64,000 bases of DNA from NCBI GenBank assembly GCA_037043015.1, contig CM073321.1, forward strand, positions 25,247,510-25,311,509, written 5' to 3'. Origin of the DNA: Bryum argenteum (Eukaryota; Streptophyta; Bryopsida; Bryales; Bryaceae). Position 1 is the stretch's first letter. Each line of letters opens with the position of its first letter. Below the pieces are notes generated by a model. That model saw only the letters and a list, made by a program, of their open reading frames with translations. It was not told the DNA's origin and did not search any database. Below are positions 10,331 through 22,776 of the stretch, piece after piece. Both the position numbers and the translations under genes were made by a program.

Positions 10331-12240
10331 ACAAGAGAATGACCTATACAAAGGTAGTGAAGCACTTGATGGCAAGACCATATCACATGCTTCCACCCGA
10401 TTGTGTATTTAGAGAAGTCATAAATAACTATACAATATTAGTATTTCTTTATGCAAATTATAGGCTCCTAGTGATGGCCATCTTACATCAATGAGTGCTC
10501 AATTAGCCATGTAATTCAAAAATTCTACTTGCAATACATACAATATACTTTTTGACATATTGTTTCAGTTTTGATGAATTCTGCATCTTTTTTGATAAGC
10601 TCTGTTTTTCATGTTATTTACAAACGTATGTCACGACATTTCTTAGTTTACGAGTTTAGAATCTTGGGGTCAATGTTAGACTTGCCTTTAGAAGGTCTGT
10701 GGATTGTCGCAATTTAAATCATGTTATCGCTTCACTTCTCCTTTGGATAACGTGAACGGAAGATTTCTTGAGTAATGATGCAGAGCAACTTGGCTCATTC
10801 CAATTGTGGGCAGCTTCAATCTAAGGCGACCGAGGGCAACCGTCGGTCCAGAACGACCGCCCGTCCAAGGCGATCATAGTCAAACCCTGTTTTCCTGCAT
10901 TTGGATCCGGATAATAGTTGGGAGTAGGAACTCGTAAGGAATAAAGGCCTCTACGTCTGTGAACCGCCGAAATGGTTCACGCTTGTTCGAAACACTATTT
11001 ACAAGCGCTAGTATAATATTTTTACGTTCAAAATCCCCAATTGGGGCATTTAGGCTAATTCCTTCGGTTTCCGGAATTTCTAGGATAATTGGAGGGGTCT
11101 ACTTAGATGGCCCGGTGGTTGTTATTCTATTCTAAATTAGTAATATTAATTTGCGTCAAAGTTTCATGACATGTTTTAGTTAGGTTTTACTACTTTATCA
11201 TTATTCATAAATTGCTCAAGTTCCTCCCTAACTAATAAACTAGGGGATTGGTAAACCCTGCGGATGAACTGCCGGATGAACAAGTTTCATCCGTGTGGAA
11301 TGGATGAAAATTACTCCATCCAAGTCTCCAACTAGGGAGAGAGGGTGGGAGTTAGAGTTAGAAGTTGCTGTGCGTGTGTGGAAGGTTTTTTGGGAGATCT
11401 AAGATCTAGATCTTGTTTTTTTGAAGGCCGTTTTTGAATCTTCTTGCTTGTGGTTTTTGTAGCAATCGGTTTTAGATCTAGTTTAGTGTGCATGTTTTGT
11501 TGGAAAGGGGTTGTTGGTGAAAGAGAAACTTAGGGGTTTGGAAAGAGGAATGTGTGTGTGTTCTGGGGTAGGTAGAAGGGTCAAGGCGAAGGCGTGGTGG
11601 CAGTTGGAGCGAAGGAGGGTCGGCTGTAGCGGCAGATTCGAAGGCCAACTTTGAAGGGCGACAACTCGAGATGTACGAAGATTGGAGGGACGAGCCTCGG
11701 TGATTCAGAAGCGTCTCCAAGCCCTCTTTCTAGCAATACTAGGCTCGTCCTCAGCGGATCAAGGATGGAGGCGTGGTGGCAGCTGGAGTGAAGGAGGGTC
11801 CAGCAGTGGTCGGAGACAACGTGAAGGGAGCCCATCCCTTTTCAATTCCTTGATATTTGTGTTTTTTGCAATTGGTTTGGTTGTGTGGTTAGACATAGTA
11901 GAGACTGTGAACTTTGTCCTAAAATATGGCAATTTCATTGCCCAAAAATTGGTTGTGATGATTTAAATTGTGTTGCATGCTCTTGTCTTTGGTGTTGGCT
12001 TTGGATTGGAATGGTTGTGCTTCGCTTGCCTTGCTGATTTAGATGATTGAATGCTAAAGTACACTAAGAGTAAGGGTAGTGCGGAAGCGCTGCCCAAATT
12101 CTATGCTGAATTTACAAATTTAGGTTAAAATTTAGGGAATTTGGGACCAAGCGCGGAAGCGCTGCCCAATTTAATTTCGAACTTCAAAGTTTAGGTTGAG
12201 AAGATTTGCTAAGATTGCTAGGATGTCCATTGCTTGGAAG
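10331..12240. other. No gene recognised
   Basis: This is mostly AT-rich with a few short frames of no recognisable character. A TCGCC/GACCG repeat fragment lies at 10805-10880. The G-rich stretch at 11560-11830 gives open frames on both strands without protein-like features. Two copies of GCGGAAGCGCTGCCCAA lie near 12080 and 12153, separated by 70-odd bp, a minor direct repeat. Confidence 0.45.
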
Positions 12241-12462
12241 GTCAAATTGTTTGCATTCCTCCCCCACGGCCCGACTTGTGAGTTAGAACCGGAAGACCGG
12301 GATTTAACCTCACAACGTCAGCCTATCCGGGTAAAGACAAGATAAAGATGAGTGAGCTAGGTCCCTGCCTATCCAAGTACATCCTTAAGCCTAGGAGGTA
12401 GGATAAATATAGGTGAATTTCTGAAACTTTTTTTTTGTAAAGGTTCAGAGCGTGGGTCCGTC

Positions 12463-13758
12463 TGTCGCGCACCTCTCCTTGAGGAGTGCCCGCAACACCA
12501 AGGGCCCAAGGGGGACACCGGAGTGACGCCCGGGCCTTGGGGTGCCAAGGTGAAGGGAACCTAAGTGGGCCTAGTGTGGGAGAGGACCCCGGGCGTTGGA
12601 GACGCCTCTCACCCACGGAGACTAGGAGCCACGACGGAATGGACATGAGATTATGGAAGCTCATGTTGCCACGATTCCGGGATGCTAAGGAGCACCTCAT
12701 TTGGAGGTGTGAGCTAAAAGTTATGGGAGTTGGAAGATTGTGGGACTAAAGTGAGTGCTGTCCAGGGACAGTGCTGGACTGGGAAGCTGGCCCGGGACTC
12801 CCGAATCTTCAGAGGGGCATAACTCCCTCAATACTTGTCGGAATGAGGCAAGTAAGGTGTCTATCGGCATCTACTTGACGAGTAGATGTCGATAGAGTGG
12901 TCGCTCGTCGCGTTTGGATGCGGGACGAGGTAGATACGAGCCCTGGAAGGTTCGGGAAGTCTCCGGGGCCTTCCAGCGGCTAAGGCATTGGGAGATTGGG
13001 TGGTCTTCCAAAACTAAGAGGTGTGAGGGTCCAGCCCTTCACCTAGGACCAGGGGCTGCCGAATCCCACAGAGTATACTATGGGGAGGGCTGGTCTCCTC
13101 CCCACTCCCATGGTGCCTTGGTGGTGACCAAGGTGGGAGTCCCAGTGAGTGGTGTGGCTAGTGTTGGGGCCTCACCATGGGGACTCCCAAGCCAAGGTGA
13201 GTCCCAATGGGTGGAGCTAGTGTTGGGGCTCCACCATGGGGACTCAAAGTGCAAAATGAGGCACGGTGGGTGGAGCTAGTGTTGGGGCTTCACCACGGTG
13301 GCTCATAAGGACAAGGTGAGTCCCGGTGGGGGAGCTAGTGTTGGGGCTTCACCACGGGGACTCATATAGGCAAAATGAGGACCATGAGTGCTACCGATGT
13401 GGGGTGGTGTCTCACCGCCGGCGTTGTGATTACTTGGTGGCCTTGGGGTCACCATGGTGGTCATGGGCGGTGGTGAGGAGACACCACCAAGTGCGGTTAG
13501 GCCGCGTGGTATGGGAGTGCCACCAAGTTGGGCCTTGGACATAAGTGGAAGTCCGCACCTAACCATTGGCTACCTACGAAGGGGTTGAGTCCCGGTTGCA
13601 TGAGTAAGAGGGATTGATAACCAAGCGGTGAGCTTGGTGGATGGTATGGAGAGCTAACTTTGTGCATGTGGGGGATGTGCAGAGTTAGCGCTCGTGACAC
13701 TTGCTAGAGTTGGGAAAAAGTTGGTGTAAGCTAAGGTGAGCTAGCAAGGGTTGCGACA
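12463..13758 (+). mobile_element. Solo LTR (most diverged copy), TSD CCGTC
   Basis: The unit begins TGTCGCGC and ends TTGCGACA, and is flanked by a perfect 5-bp duplication CCGTC (12458-12462 and 13759-13763). It aligns along its length with the LTRs at 13858 and 33762, sharing the opening, the GGTGGTCTTCCAAAA phrase, a stem-loop (12865-12891) and the closing GCGACA. No internal retroelement region is attached, so it is a solo LTR left by recombination. It is clearly the most diverged of the three. Open frames inside it, on either strand, are not genes. Confidence 0.9.
12865..12891 (+). promoter_or_regulatory. Conserved LTR stem-loop
   Basis: Twelve-base arms with a 3-base loop (GAC). Arms CGGCATCTACTT and GAGTAGATGTCG pair throughout if two G-U pairs are allowed. 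The same stem-loop recurs in the other two LTRs at 14399-14425 and 34303-34329. Confidence 0.65.
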
Positions 13759-13857
13759 CCGTCCAAGCCAGCCTGGATCCAGGCTATGCGTGACCCGAAC
13801 TGGATTTAGTCGGAAACTCTTAAACCTCGGGCACAAATCCGGGCCGGATACCGTCCG

Positions 13858-15346
13858 TGTCACATCCCTTTCCAAAGGATGCCCGAACACCGTGGTGAGC
13901 CGAGAGGACCCCGGGAGTGACGCCCCGGGCTTGGCAAGAGACAAGGTGAGGTGACCAAGGGGAGTCCCGAGCAAACAGCACGCAATGGCGTCGTGCTCGG
14001 GACGAACTTGGTGGCGTGTCTTACATGGTTGGAAACCTTGTTTGAGCACGCATCCATGGGTCCAAAGAACGCGCGATTTGGAGTTGTGAGTCATCAGATA
14101 TGACTCTCCAAAGTTGGAGCGCGTTCCGGGACACTCCGGGACTCGGGAGTGTTGCCTTTCGGGACTCAAAATGTCCTCCCTCATGGATGGCGGCATGTTG
14201 CATGTCTTTGGAAAGCTGTGGACAAGAGCTTTCCAAAATGCTAAGGCTCGTGAGGAGCAAAGCAATGCTTTGAGAGATATGGCTCTCCAAACATCGGGAC
14301 TTCGGGACTCCGGGACGGCTGCCTCCCGGGACTCCCGAATGTTCAGAGGAGCATAGCTCCCACATGGAAGCTCCGATTGGGACAAGTGAGGACTCCATCG
14401 ACATCTACTCAAAGAGTAGATGTCGAAAATGGGCTCGCACGTCCCATTTGGTGACCTGAGCTACAAGTTAGACCGAGAAGAAGATACGGCCCGTTTTTGA
14501 GACTAAGGCAAAAACGGGTGGTCTTCCAAAACAAAAGTGTGTCACGGAAGGCCCCTCAACACAAGAGGGGGGGGGGGCCTACCGAAGACTCCAGAGAGTA
14601 CTATGAGGAGGGGTGGTCTCCCTCCTCACTTGCACATGGTGCCTTGAGGAGCCGGGGTGGCTCCAAGGGGTGAGGCTTGGGATGGGGCCTCACTCCCGCA
14701 CCTTGTGGAAAATGGAGAGTGCTTTGGAGCATCTCTAAACATGGGGTTGGGAAGTGTCCCTCTCCAAGTTAGTCCCCGTGATAAGTAGTGCCGGTTCCCG
14801 GGAGTGACCGGGAATGGCTCAAGAAGGTGAGGCATGGAAAGGAAGCCTCACTTCCACATCTTGGGCATTGTGGGATGCTCTTGAGCATCCCGCAACATTG
14901 GGTTGGAAAGAGTCCCGCTCCAAACTAGTCCCCGGGAAAACTAGTGCCGGATTCCGGGAGGATTTCCGGCAAAGTCCCGAATGGGGTGAGAAACAAGAGT
15001 GGAAGGGGACTAGTGGGAAGTTGGACAATGGATAAGGGCGGTTAGCTCCGGGGGTGATTAGTAGCACCCTTGGGAGCTTGGACATGTGTGGAAGGCCGCC
15101 CCGTGCCACCAAGTAGCACGCCGATGTGTTGGTGGGAGTTCCGGGTAATGAGTACCGGATAATGAGTTATGGAGTCAAGGTGGGTTGGACACCTTGACTT
15201 AGAATGGTGCTAACATTGTGTGTGTGGGGCACATGCAAGTGTTAGCAAAGTTGTGGCCGGTTGCTACCAACTAAGTGAGCCGTGATTCCGCTACCAAGTA
15301 AGGCTCACTAAGAAAAAGAAGAGTTGGAGTAATTAGGGTCGCGACA
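13858..15346 (+). mobile_element. Solo LTR, TSD GTCCG
   Basis: The unit begins TGTCACATCC, ends GCGACA, and is flanked by the perfect 5-bp duplication GTCCG (13853-13857 and 15347-15351). At 1489 bp it is the longest of the three family members. It carries a run of Gs near 14568-14578, the conserved stem-loop at 14399-14425 (perfect 12-bp arms, AAA loop), and the phrase GGCCCGTTTTTGAG. It is inserted in element A about 100 bp from the previous solo LTR. Long antisense frames here (for example 14412-13741) are artefacts. Confidence 0.92.
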
Positions 15347-15749
15347 GTCCGGCCCGGGTATGGACCTTCTCGGGTATAAAAGCTTGAGTCAGACCGCGTA
15401 CGGAAACCCTGGCGGCGGCGCCGACAAGCCAGGATCTGACAAGCTCGTGATTATGACGCCCCGCCAATGATCCGAACCACCCACCTTTTTTAACTTTAGC
15501 GCGGTAACGGCCAGGTTATCGCCCTTTTTTAATCTTCCTTGTTTTCCTTGCTTGTTGACTCCGTCGCATCCGGCTTTATGCACGCGCAATTCAGCTCCGT
15601 CCACGCGTTCATCCGGAACACCATAGCGAGGAGACGGGGTACCCTGAGGAGCGCCTGGAGACAAAATGGCGCGTACAAGGAGTAAAATCATCTAGGTCGG
15701 CATCCAGTTGCAGGAAGATGCTCAGACACACTTAGTCTAGGACTCCACC

Positions 15750-16424
15750 ATGATGGAGTGCGTGGGAATGTACTGGTTGGCCTGGAACATAGAAGACACA
15801 GGGATTATCGAGGAGGTTGTTGCTGAACAGGACCCGCCATACTTCGCGGACAACCCAGTCCGTGCAGAACCGGAGTTCTGAGAGGAGGCATGCTGGAGAG
15901 CTACCTACAACTTTCCGGATTCGGCCACGGATTACATTTAGGTGCGGAACGATACGTCACTCAGCGAGATGTTTCACAACTCGGCGCACAAGCACGATGG
16001 GGAGCGGGTGGTGGATTGCAAGGCCGCCAGAGAATGGCGCCTACTGATGTTCCTAGCATCGAATTTCAACCCGGAGAAGGCGGCATTTGTCACCAACTAG
16101 CTCCTGAAGGCGATCATGGAGTCTTGCCGGGACATGAAGAGGATAGGATGGGGGATCATCTCCGAGGAAGTGATCAACTGGGCGGCAAAGAAGCCCACCA
16201 ACACAAAGGGCTATCTCCTGGCGCCTTCTCTATACCACTTGTACGCTGACTACAAGTGTCTCACTCCATGGGAGATAACATATCTCCGGGTATTCATGGA
16301 GGAGACGCTGGACCTCTTCTTAGAAGAGGTGATCCCCGCTGCTGGAGTCTCCGCAACTGCCAGGATATTCCACATGGCACCGGCCCCGGAGCAGGAGTAC
16401 CTCCGCCACCACCAGGGCCACTAG
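15750..16424 (+). pseudogene. Element A, N-terminal gag-like/transposon-protein remnant
   Basis: Read with a few stops, the plus strand gives a continuous protein-like sequence from about 15750. It includes MECVGMYWLAWNIEDTG, REWRLLMFLASNFNPEKAAF, then KRIGWGIISEEVINWAAKK and YLLAPSLYHLYADYKC. The last part (residues after G-x-I-I-x-x-E-I through a S-L-x-x-L-x-x-x-x-x-C segment) resembles the plant putative transposon protein domain found in gag-like polyproteins. The resemblance is from memory and modest. In-frame stops occur after EPEF, after DYI and after AFVTN, and the frame shifts near the end, so it is not functional. Element B lacks this part. Confidence 0.45.
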
Positions 16425-16489
16425 AACCCAAAAGACAGGGACCTCGGAGGCCGGGACCAGGAGCACTAGGACCGGGAGCACTAGGGCCC

Positions 16490-17900
16490 AGTGCGGGGCA
16501 GTAGCCATCCTGAGGCCAAGGGAGGCAGCCCCAGTACCAATGGCGGAGGAGATTACCCCACCCAGGGCAATCCCGACTCACAAGATGGCAAGCCGGAGCA
16601 CAGCCGTGCCAGGATCAACCTCTCGGAGTCCAATCATGCAGGCAGTGGAGGAGGATTCTCTGTCAGCTATGTCAACTACGCAAATTCCCATTGAGCTGGA
16701 AACGACGCGAGAAGGTACTCCCATACCGCCTCTCCAGCCTGAGCAGGGAAGTGACAGTGACAAAGACAATTCCCTCTCTTGCGTCGGAGGGTAAGAGCGC
16801 GAGCCCTTGAGTTCAAGGAGGCCGAGAATTCTCTCCAAGATGAGAATTCGGAGGAAGCAACCGTGTTGCAACCAGAAGGAAAGAAAGTCAAGGGAGAACC
16901 GCTTCCAGCCAGCCCTGGTAGGGATGAGGCACCTCGACTACAAGAGGCACGAGTCAAAGAAGTCTCTCTAGCGGCACTTCTCCTGGCTGACGATCTATCC
17001 GAGAGCCAAGAACAGCCTCTGAACCTGACAAGGGATATGTCGTTAGAATCCAAGCCGGCACCAAAACCCATGAAGAAGAAATTAGACCCCCATTTTTAAA
17101 GCCTCCGACCACAAACCCGAAGGAAAGTAACCAAAACAAGGGAGGACAGTGCACTCCTTCAGCCAGCACCTGTAACCAGGATCCAAAATCCCGAGTCAGC
17201 CATAAAGTCGTGTTCACCCGAGCAACAGGCTGCATCATCTAAGGATGAAGCTACTAAGAGGAAAGGGAAGAAGTAGATGGAGGAGTCCTCTGACTCGGAG
17301 AAGGAAGCAGTGGGTCCCCTATCTCCGGTATATCCTACCCAAGTACAAGATGGTGCAGCTCCATCCACCGCGCCCCGATTGTTAGCGTGTGACGACTTCA
17401 GGCTGCAGAAGAGGCCGGAGTACAATCCCAGTATGCCAATTCCCTCGTTCTGGATTACGCAGCAGGACCCATTGCGACCCATCGCACTAGCCTTGCAGAT
17501 GTGCGAGCGCGAACACGCAGAGATGCACAAGTCTCTGCAAGGGGTCGCAATACGACGTCAAAACTAACCACATCGAGCGACATCCGGAAATGGTCCAAGC
17601 GCTAGTATAGGAGACCGAGACACTCCGGGCCAACGACAACAGGGGATCCCTCATCATTTTAAGACAGGGCAAGGACATCGAACAGCTGGAGGCTGTGCTA
17701 TCTAAACAAGAGGGGTATGCCCGAGAACATCTATCTGGGCTACAGAAGTTTTTGTACGCGCCGGGAGAAGCCCAGCTCAAGGCGCAGCTTTTCAATGCGC
17801 AATTCCACTCCTCCAGCCCAGATACCCCAACCAGAATGGCGGCCTTCATAAGAAAAGCCACAGAGCGCACTCCAAGAGATGTGGGCGCTCATTGAGGAGA
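16490..17900 (+). pseudogene. Element A, C-terminal coding remnant homologous to the element B ORF
   Basis: A Pro/Glu-rich stretch (about 16540-17270) leads into a segment that matches the 54 kb ORF. Shared landmarks are EESSDSEKE, RPEYNPSMPIPSF, a HAEMHKSLQG segment, GSLIILRQGKDIEQLE, and LYAPGEAQLKAQLFNAQF. Relative to element B it has a stop at 17275, a single-base frameshift near 17550 (after which KTNHIERHPEMVQAL continues the match), another stop near 17608, and a shift near 17870. The remaining Glu-rich tail peters out by 18165. The central part is predicted to be helical. I do not recognise a known family. Confidence 0.6.
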
Positions 17901-18676
17901 TGGCCATGTCTCTTCGAAGAGAGGCATTCCAACCGGTAACTCCAATAGTCCCCCCTACCTTGGCTAATTCCGGAGTGCTCGAGATAATCTAAGTAGAGGA
18001 GGATGAGTTAGCCGACCTAGTGGCAATGGAGGACCCGACTACGGCAGTAGCCACGAACCCCGAGACGGCAGAGCCCGAACACGGACTCCTACACCCTACT
18101 GCGCGTGGAGACCAGAAGGAAGTGGAGCATCTCGAGGATGGAATCCCTCCCCAAGAGGCCAGTTTATACATAGATATAACCAGATATTAATACATTAGTT
18201 GATTTTTAAAAAAATAAATTAAAAAATCTGAAATAATTTATTCTGCTTCCATATCCAAAACATTTCCATGGACAAACCTCCTGTCCTTCGCTGTAGTGGT
18301 ATATTATCCCTATACATTACACTTCTGTATCCTTCTCAAAATATCTAAATTTTTAATTTATACTTGGAAGCCTAGAAAATTGTTTTATCGTCCTCTTTTA
18401 TTACATATAGTGCGATGTCGCAGTACATGAATAGGAATCAAATGCGACTCCATTATGATCTTCATATTTGACGTTCAACAGACTTATTTAAACATGTCTA
18501 GACATGTTGCAATCGTTTTATTTTTCAAACAATAAGTTCTAAAACTACCTCCCTTCAAAAAGATCTTCAATAAAATAATACAATAAATTGTAATAAAGAA
18601 GATGTAACATAATATTTATTGTTTTCTTTACGCTTTTAGCGTATAGGACTATTGGGTATAGGATATAGTCTACAAA

Positions 18677-18748
18677 GTTTAGGGTTTAGGGTTTAGAATT
18701 TAGAGTTAGGATTCATTGTTAAGGGTTTAGGGTTTAGGCATTAGGCTT
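18677..18748 (+). repeat. Interstitial plant-type telomeric repeat
   Basis: Two short runs of TTTAGGG units (about 18677-18696 and 18722-18739) are separated by degenerate units. TTTAGGG is the usual telomere repeat of most green plants. The tract is short and imperfect, so it is an internal relic, not a chromosome end. Confidence 0.75.
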
Positions 18749-19637
18749 TAGGCTTTTTAGTGTTTAGAGTACACTGAGGTTCTTGTATGTGAGATTTAAT
18801 GTGAATATCTCATATGTTCTACTACGTGTGGTGATGAAGTTTAGGTTGGTATAAGTGGTGCTAACACGGTTAGCTTTTTGCTTCACAAACCCGTTGTGGT
18901 TTTGCTATGTACTCTATGTTAATATTTTTGTGTTCGATTTGATATCTTCATGCTTTGAACCTTTAGGTTTCAAGCGCAAGCTTGACCTTACATTGCAAAA
19001 ATCTCTTATGGCAACAATGCCTTGCTTGCATATTTTTGCTTTATTGCACGCGCTGGACATCAAAGCATACTACATCATTCATATGAAAGTCATCTACATT
19101 TGAATTAGCTTCAAGAATGCTTGTTACTAAAGTGCTCAAAGAAAGGTGGATAGCATGCATCACTTCAAGTTTTGAAGGTTTATAGCTAGGTTACTTACAT
19201 ATTTATTGCCACCTTTTGTGCATCTTGTAGTTACCTCAGAGATCTGATGTTCATCGTGAAGGTTTATTGAAGGAACGAGGGTAATTCTCTCTAAATTTAC
19301 TCGAGTTCGTTTTGTCATGTGTTTTTTGTTTTTAAAAACATTACGTTATTATAATATATTAATAAAATAATATATTAGCTATATTATTAGTATTTTAATG
19401 TTATATTTTTAGTATAGAAGTTATAATAATTGTGCATGATCAACATTTACATATCAATTGAGTGTTAAATTTAAGTTATATTTCATCGTTATATAGGTTC
19501 AAAATAACTAAATTGACTCTTATTCTATTTCAAGTGACTTCTTGAAGATTATTAAAAAAAAAATGTGTTAGTGTTTATAAGGCGGTTTGTAGCCAATAAT
19601 CTACTTCTATAATATAATATTGTTGGACGATCCTTTG

Positions 19638-19745
19638 GTATGTATGATGTATGGCTATGGTATGAATGATGTATGGCCAGTTGGCCATGGTATGTGTAAT
19701 GTATGGCCATGGTATGTGTGATGCATGGCCATAGTATACATGATG
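19638..19745 (+). repeat. Minisatellite, about 22-bp unit, roughly five copies
   Basis: Imperfect units of the form GGTATGTGTGATGTATGGCCAT follow each other. One unit carries an extra CAGTTGGC. No coding or regulatory meaning is evident. Confidence 0.7.
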
Positions 19746-21299
19746 TTTCTCAAAGATATCTTCTATCTATAAACTCCCACTGTCTTATTTATATTGTCCA
19801 ATAGGTTCTCTCAAACCTTCCTACCCACTTATGTATCTACCCGATAAAATTATTAATATGTAGCCAATAATATTATTAATAAAATTTTATGTTGTAATAA
19901 TATAAATATAATTTAAAGATGATTTAATGTAATAGGAATAATATAGTAGTTATAGTAATAGTACAATAGAGGACAAATAAAATTTGCAAGAAAGTTATTC
20001 TAATTATAGAACAGAGGTCCGAGGGTTTAGAAAAAATAAGAACGAAGACCTCAATAGTTTATAGATAGTTAAGAAATAATTACTGAGATATGAGCATTAT
20101 CAATGTTGAATTAGTGCTTGAGTGTTGACAATGAAATAATGTTTGTTTATTATTGTTTGTATCTAACTTATATAAAAACCTACAGACAATTACTATGTAA
20201 TTATCCATTAACCCCTAAAGATCTAAGACGACCAAATCAAGCTTTTGCTATTTTAGGTAATGTAGATGAATAGGTTGTAAGTAATATTTTAGTTTAATTT
20301 TTTTGATGGGTGCTCCCTCTACTCCAAAGTTTATGAGATTAATTTTGCAAAGCCAATTTCCAATTTGGGAGTCTCGTCTTGTTTTTGAACTACGTATACT
20401 CAAGTAAAAAACAAATACACACATAATTATAATAAACATAGTATTGTTTGAAAAAATTGTAGACACATGATACTTTTTTAGCTTCTACGTCTAGACTTGG
20501 GTTATCGGTGATGGATCCGGCGATCCTTCCTATCAACCTACGTACCTAACTCGTATAAACATTTCTACCTATCTAGCTACCAATCTACCAACATACAAAC
20601 GTACTTACCCACTTACCTACTTTCTATGCTTTTTGGATTACATAAAAATAATAATGTTAAAGAAGTAAAAATAACAAACCAAAAAGAAAAAAAAGTAAAT
20701 AAAAAGCAACAAGAAAATAAACACGCACGGATAAAAATAATGAGCATGACAACATCTAAGAAGTTGGTAGAGAGGGATAATTTTTTTAGCTTCCTTCTCT
20801 AGACAACGATGACCTTATTGGTTTAGAAAACGGTATCTAATGGGTAGTGGGATATGAGCATTATTAAAGTTGAATTAGTGCTTGGGTGTTGACAATTAAA
20901 TAATGTTTGTTGTTTCTTGTTTGTATCTAATTTCAATATATACCTACACACAACAATTTAGTAATAAGTTTATCCTATTTATCCTAACATGTTTTATCTA
21001 ATACTACACATACTATTGTAAAGTGTTGTGGAGCCTAAATTCTTACCATACAACTAATATAGTGTTAGAATTGGCATTTACTAAATTAATCTTGTTTTCA
21101 AAAAAATAAACTAGAAAAATAGTTAGAAATTAGTGTATCCAATTGTAATTATGGAATTTGATGTAGTGTTATGATGCGCAATGAGAGTTTGTACACTAAT
21201 GCAACAAAATTTTCTTATAGTTGGAAAAGTAAATTATTTAAAAATGATCAGGCACACGCCCAAATACGAACGGACAGAGATAAGCAGACATTCATGAAA

Positions 21300-21690
21300 G
21301 GGGCAAAAAAAGACTGCCCGGGGCAAGATTCGGCGGGGGCAGCGTTGAAGGCGACCCAGGTAAGCAAGAGCAGTGTGAATGGCTGCCCGGTTAGGCAAGG
21401 GCAGTGTGAAAGGCGACCCGGGCAGGATTAGGAGCAGCCTGCCCGAATTGAGGCGATGAACGGAGAGTGGGGGGCCTAGGGCTTGACCTCCATTTGTTTC
21501 ATCGCCTTGCTCCCTTCTGCGACGCTGTTAGCTATGTTTCTCAACCCTGCTAGCTCTGCTCCTCGACGCATTTAGCTTTCAAAACTTTTTGTCTTCTTTG
21601 CGCGTGATCTTCGACCCTATTAGCTTCCAAAGCTGACTATTTCTTTTGCGACCACCCCTCGACGCTGTTAGCTTCCAAAGCTGTCTTTTG
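21300..21690 (+). repeat. Two adjacent degenerate tandem repeats
   Basis: From 21300 to 21440, units with GGCAGTGTGAA and CTGCCCGG alternate with GGCGACCC at a spacing of about 45-55 bp. From 21525 to 21690, units containing GACGCTGTTAGCTTCCAAAG recur three to four times. The short frame at 21171-21431 spans the first array and is probably not a gene. Confidence 0.5.
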
Positions 21691-22776
21691 CGCCTTAAAG
21701 TTGTCTGCTCCTTGATTTTCTCGGTGCATCAAGTAGGTCGCACGTTGTCGACGGCACTTTTGCGGCTTGGGCGGCGCTCATAGAAGTTTCTGAACTTCTA
21801 TAACCTCTATTGTAAGTTATTTGCCACTGTTTGTAGCTTTTGTTTTGAATTTTCATGTTCTAGTTGTTGCTATTTTTGTCCATCTTTGTCAATTTTTCAA
21901 ACTTTGGTACTTGAATTTGACTAGCTGTAGGGATCCTTCAAATTTGAGTGACTAATGAAGAGGAACTCTGAGTGTAGATGTCTGATTTAGAAAAAAAGAG
22001 GAAACTGGCTTGCTGGAGCTAGTTGATCAAATTTCAGAACCCTAAATTTGAAGAGCAGCTCTGGAATTTGAATGTTGAAACAAAAAGGGTGGATTTGTTT
22101 GAGCTATTTAGGGTTAATTTGGAGCAATTCAAAAATCCGTTCAATTGCGAATTTGTGAGAGTCGTCAATCAAGTTGTACTCACTGATTTTAGATATTTAG
22201 GATGCGTATTTTCACTTCCAGATCATCGATTTCTTAATCAGTTGCAAATGAATGTGACTACTATGTGATTTTTATTTTGCATACTTGAATCTGCATTACT
22301 TATGAGAATTTCCTTATGAATGATTCAATGTACATTTCTCTTGTTCTAAAACAGGGCATTGAAGATTGCATCGAATTTTGATTCCTGTAGATTCGAATGT
22401 ATTTTGAAAATGCATGAATGTAGTGTCTTTTTGAGGCTTCAGAATTGCGTTTGACCTTATTCTCACAAATTGCATGTAATTCCTTCCTAAGAAGCATTCT
22501 GAGCTGTGTAGTGATTTTCATGTTTCTCTATTAACTTTGTCGATAGTGAGTAAACAATATCACGAAACTGATCAAATTTGAATGCAATATTGTTTGCTTC
22601 AGGATTAGGACAAAGCTGAGGCTTGTTCAATTGTTTTTGGTATCCACAGACTAGAAGTAAACACTACTTTAATCTCGATCAATCTCACTATGTTGTAGGA
22701 GAATAGTTTGGCATTGAAATACTGTATTCGTGTATTATTCAAAATACAAGTTTTGTCTATACTTAGTGTACAAAAC

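Larger units (their letters stand above)
12241..18170 (+). mobile_element. Degenerate retroelement A, interrupted by two nested solo LTRs
   Basis: Once the two solo LTRs (12463-13758, 13858-15346) are set aside, the remaining host sequence joins into a leader rich in CCGG words (12241-12462, 13759-13857, 15347-15750) followed by a decayed coding region (15750-18170). The C-terminal coding part is homologous to the ORF of element B at 54 kb. A leader phrase, CCTTAAGCCTA followed by G-rich and GTAGGATA, occurs at both 12385 and 53786. Element A is cut off near 18165 where AT-rich DNA begins, and its own 3' LTR is absent. The 5' boundary is approximate. Confidence 0.6.
18171..21290. other. AT-rich DNA without genes
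   Basis: No convincing frame. It contains the telomere-like tract and a 22-bp minisatellite, listed separately. The phrase GAGCATTATCAATGTTGAATTAGTGCTTGAGTG (described by position only beyond its first bases) occurs near 20092 and again, slightly changed, near 20859, indicating a dispersed or duplicated segment of at least 80 bp. Confidence 0.5.

Noticed and set aside
13741..14412. Long minus-strand frame of 223 codons
   Set aside because: It runs across the edge and interior of a solo LTR with a perfect target duplication. Similar antisense frames recur in the other LTR copies, and composition is not protein-like.
15395..15425. TGGCGGCGGCGCCGACAAG as a primer-binding site for element A
   Set aside because: It is only a partial match to a tRNA-Asp-type site in GC-rich sequence. 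The preceding bases do not end in CA, and a similar word in element B lies inside the ORF.
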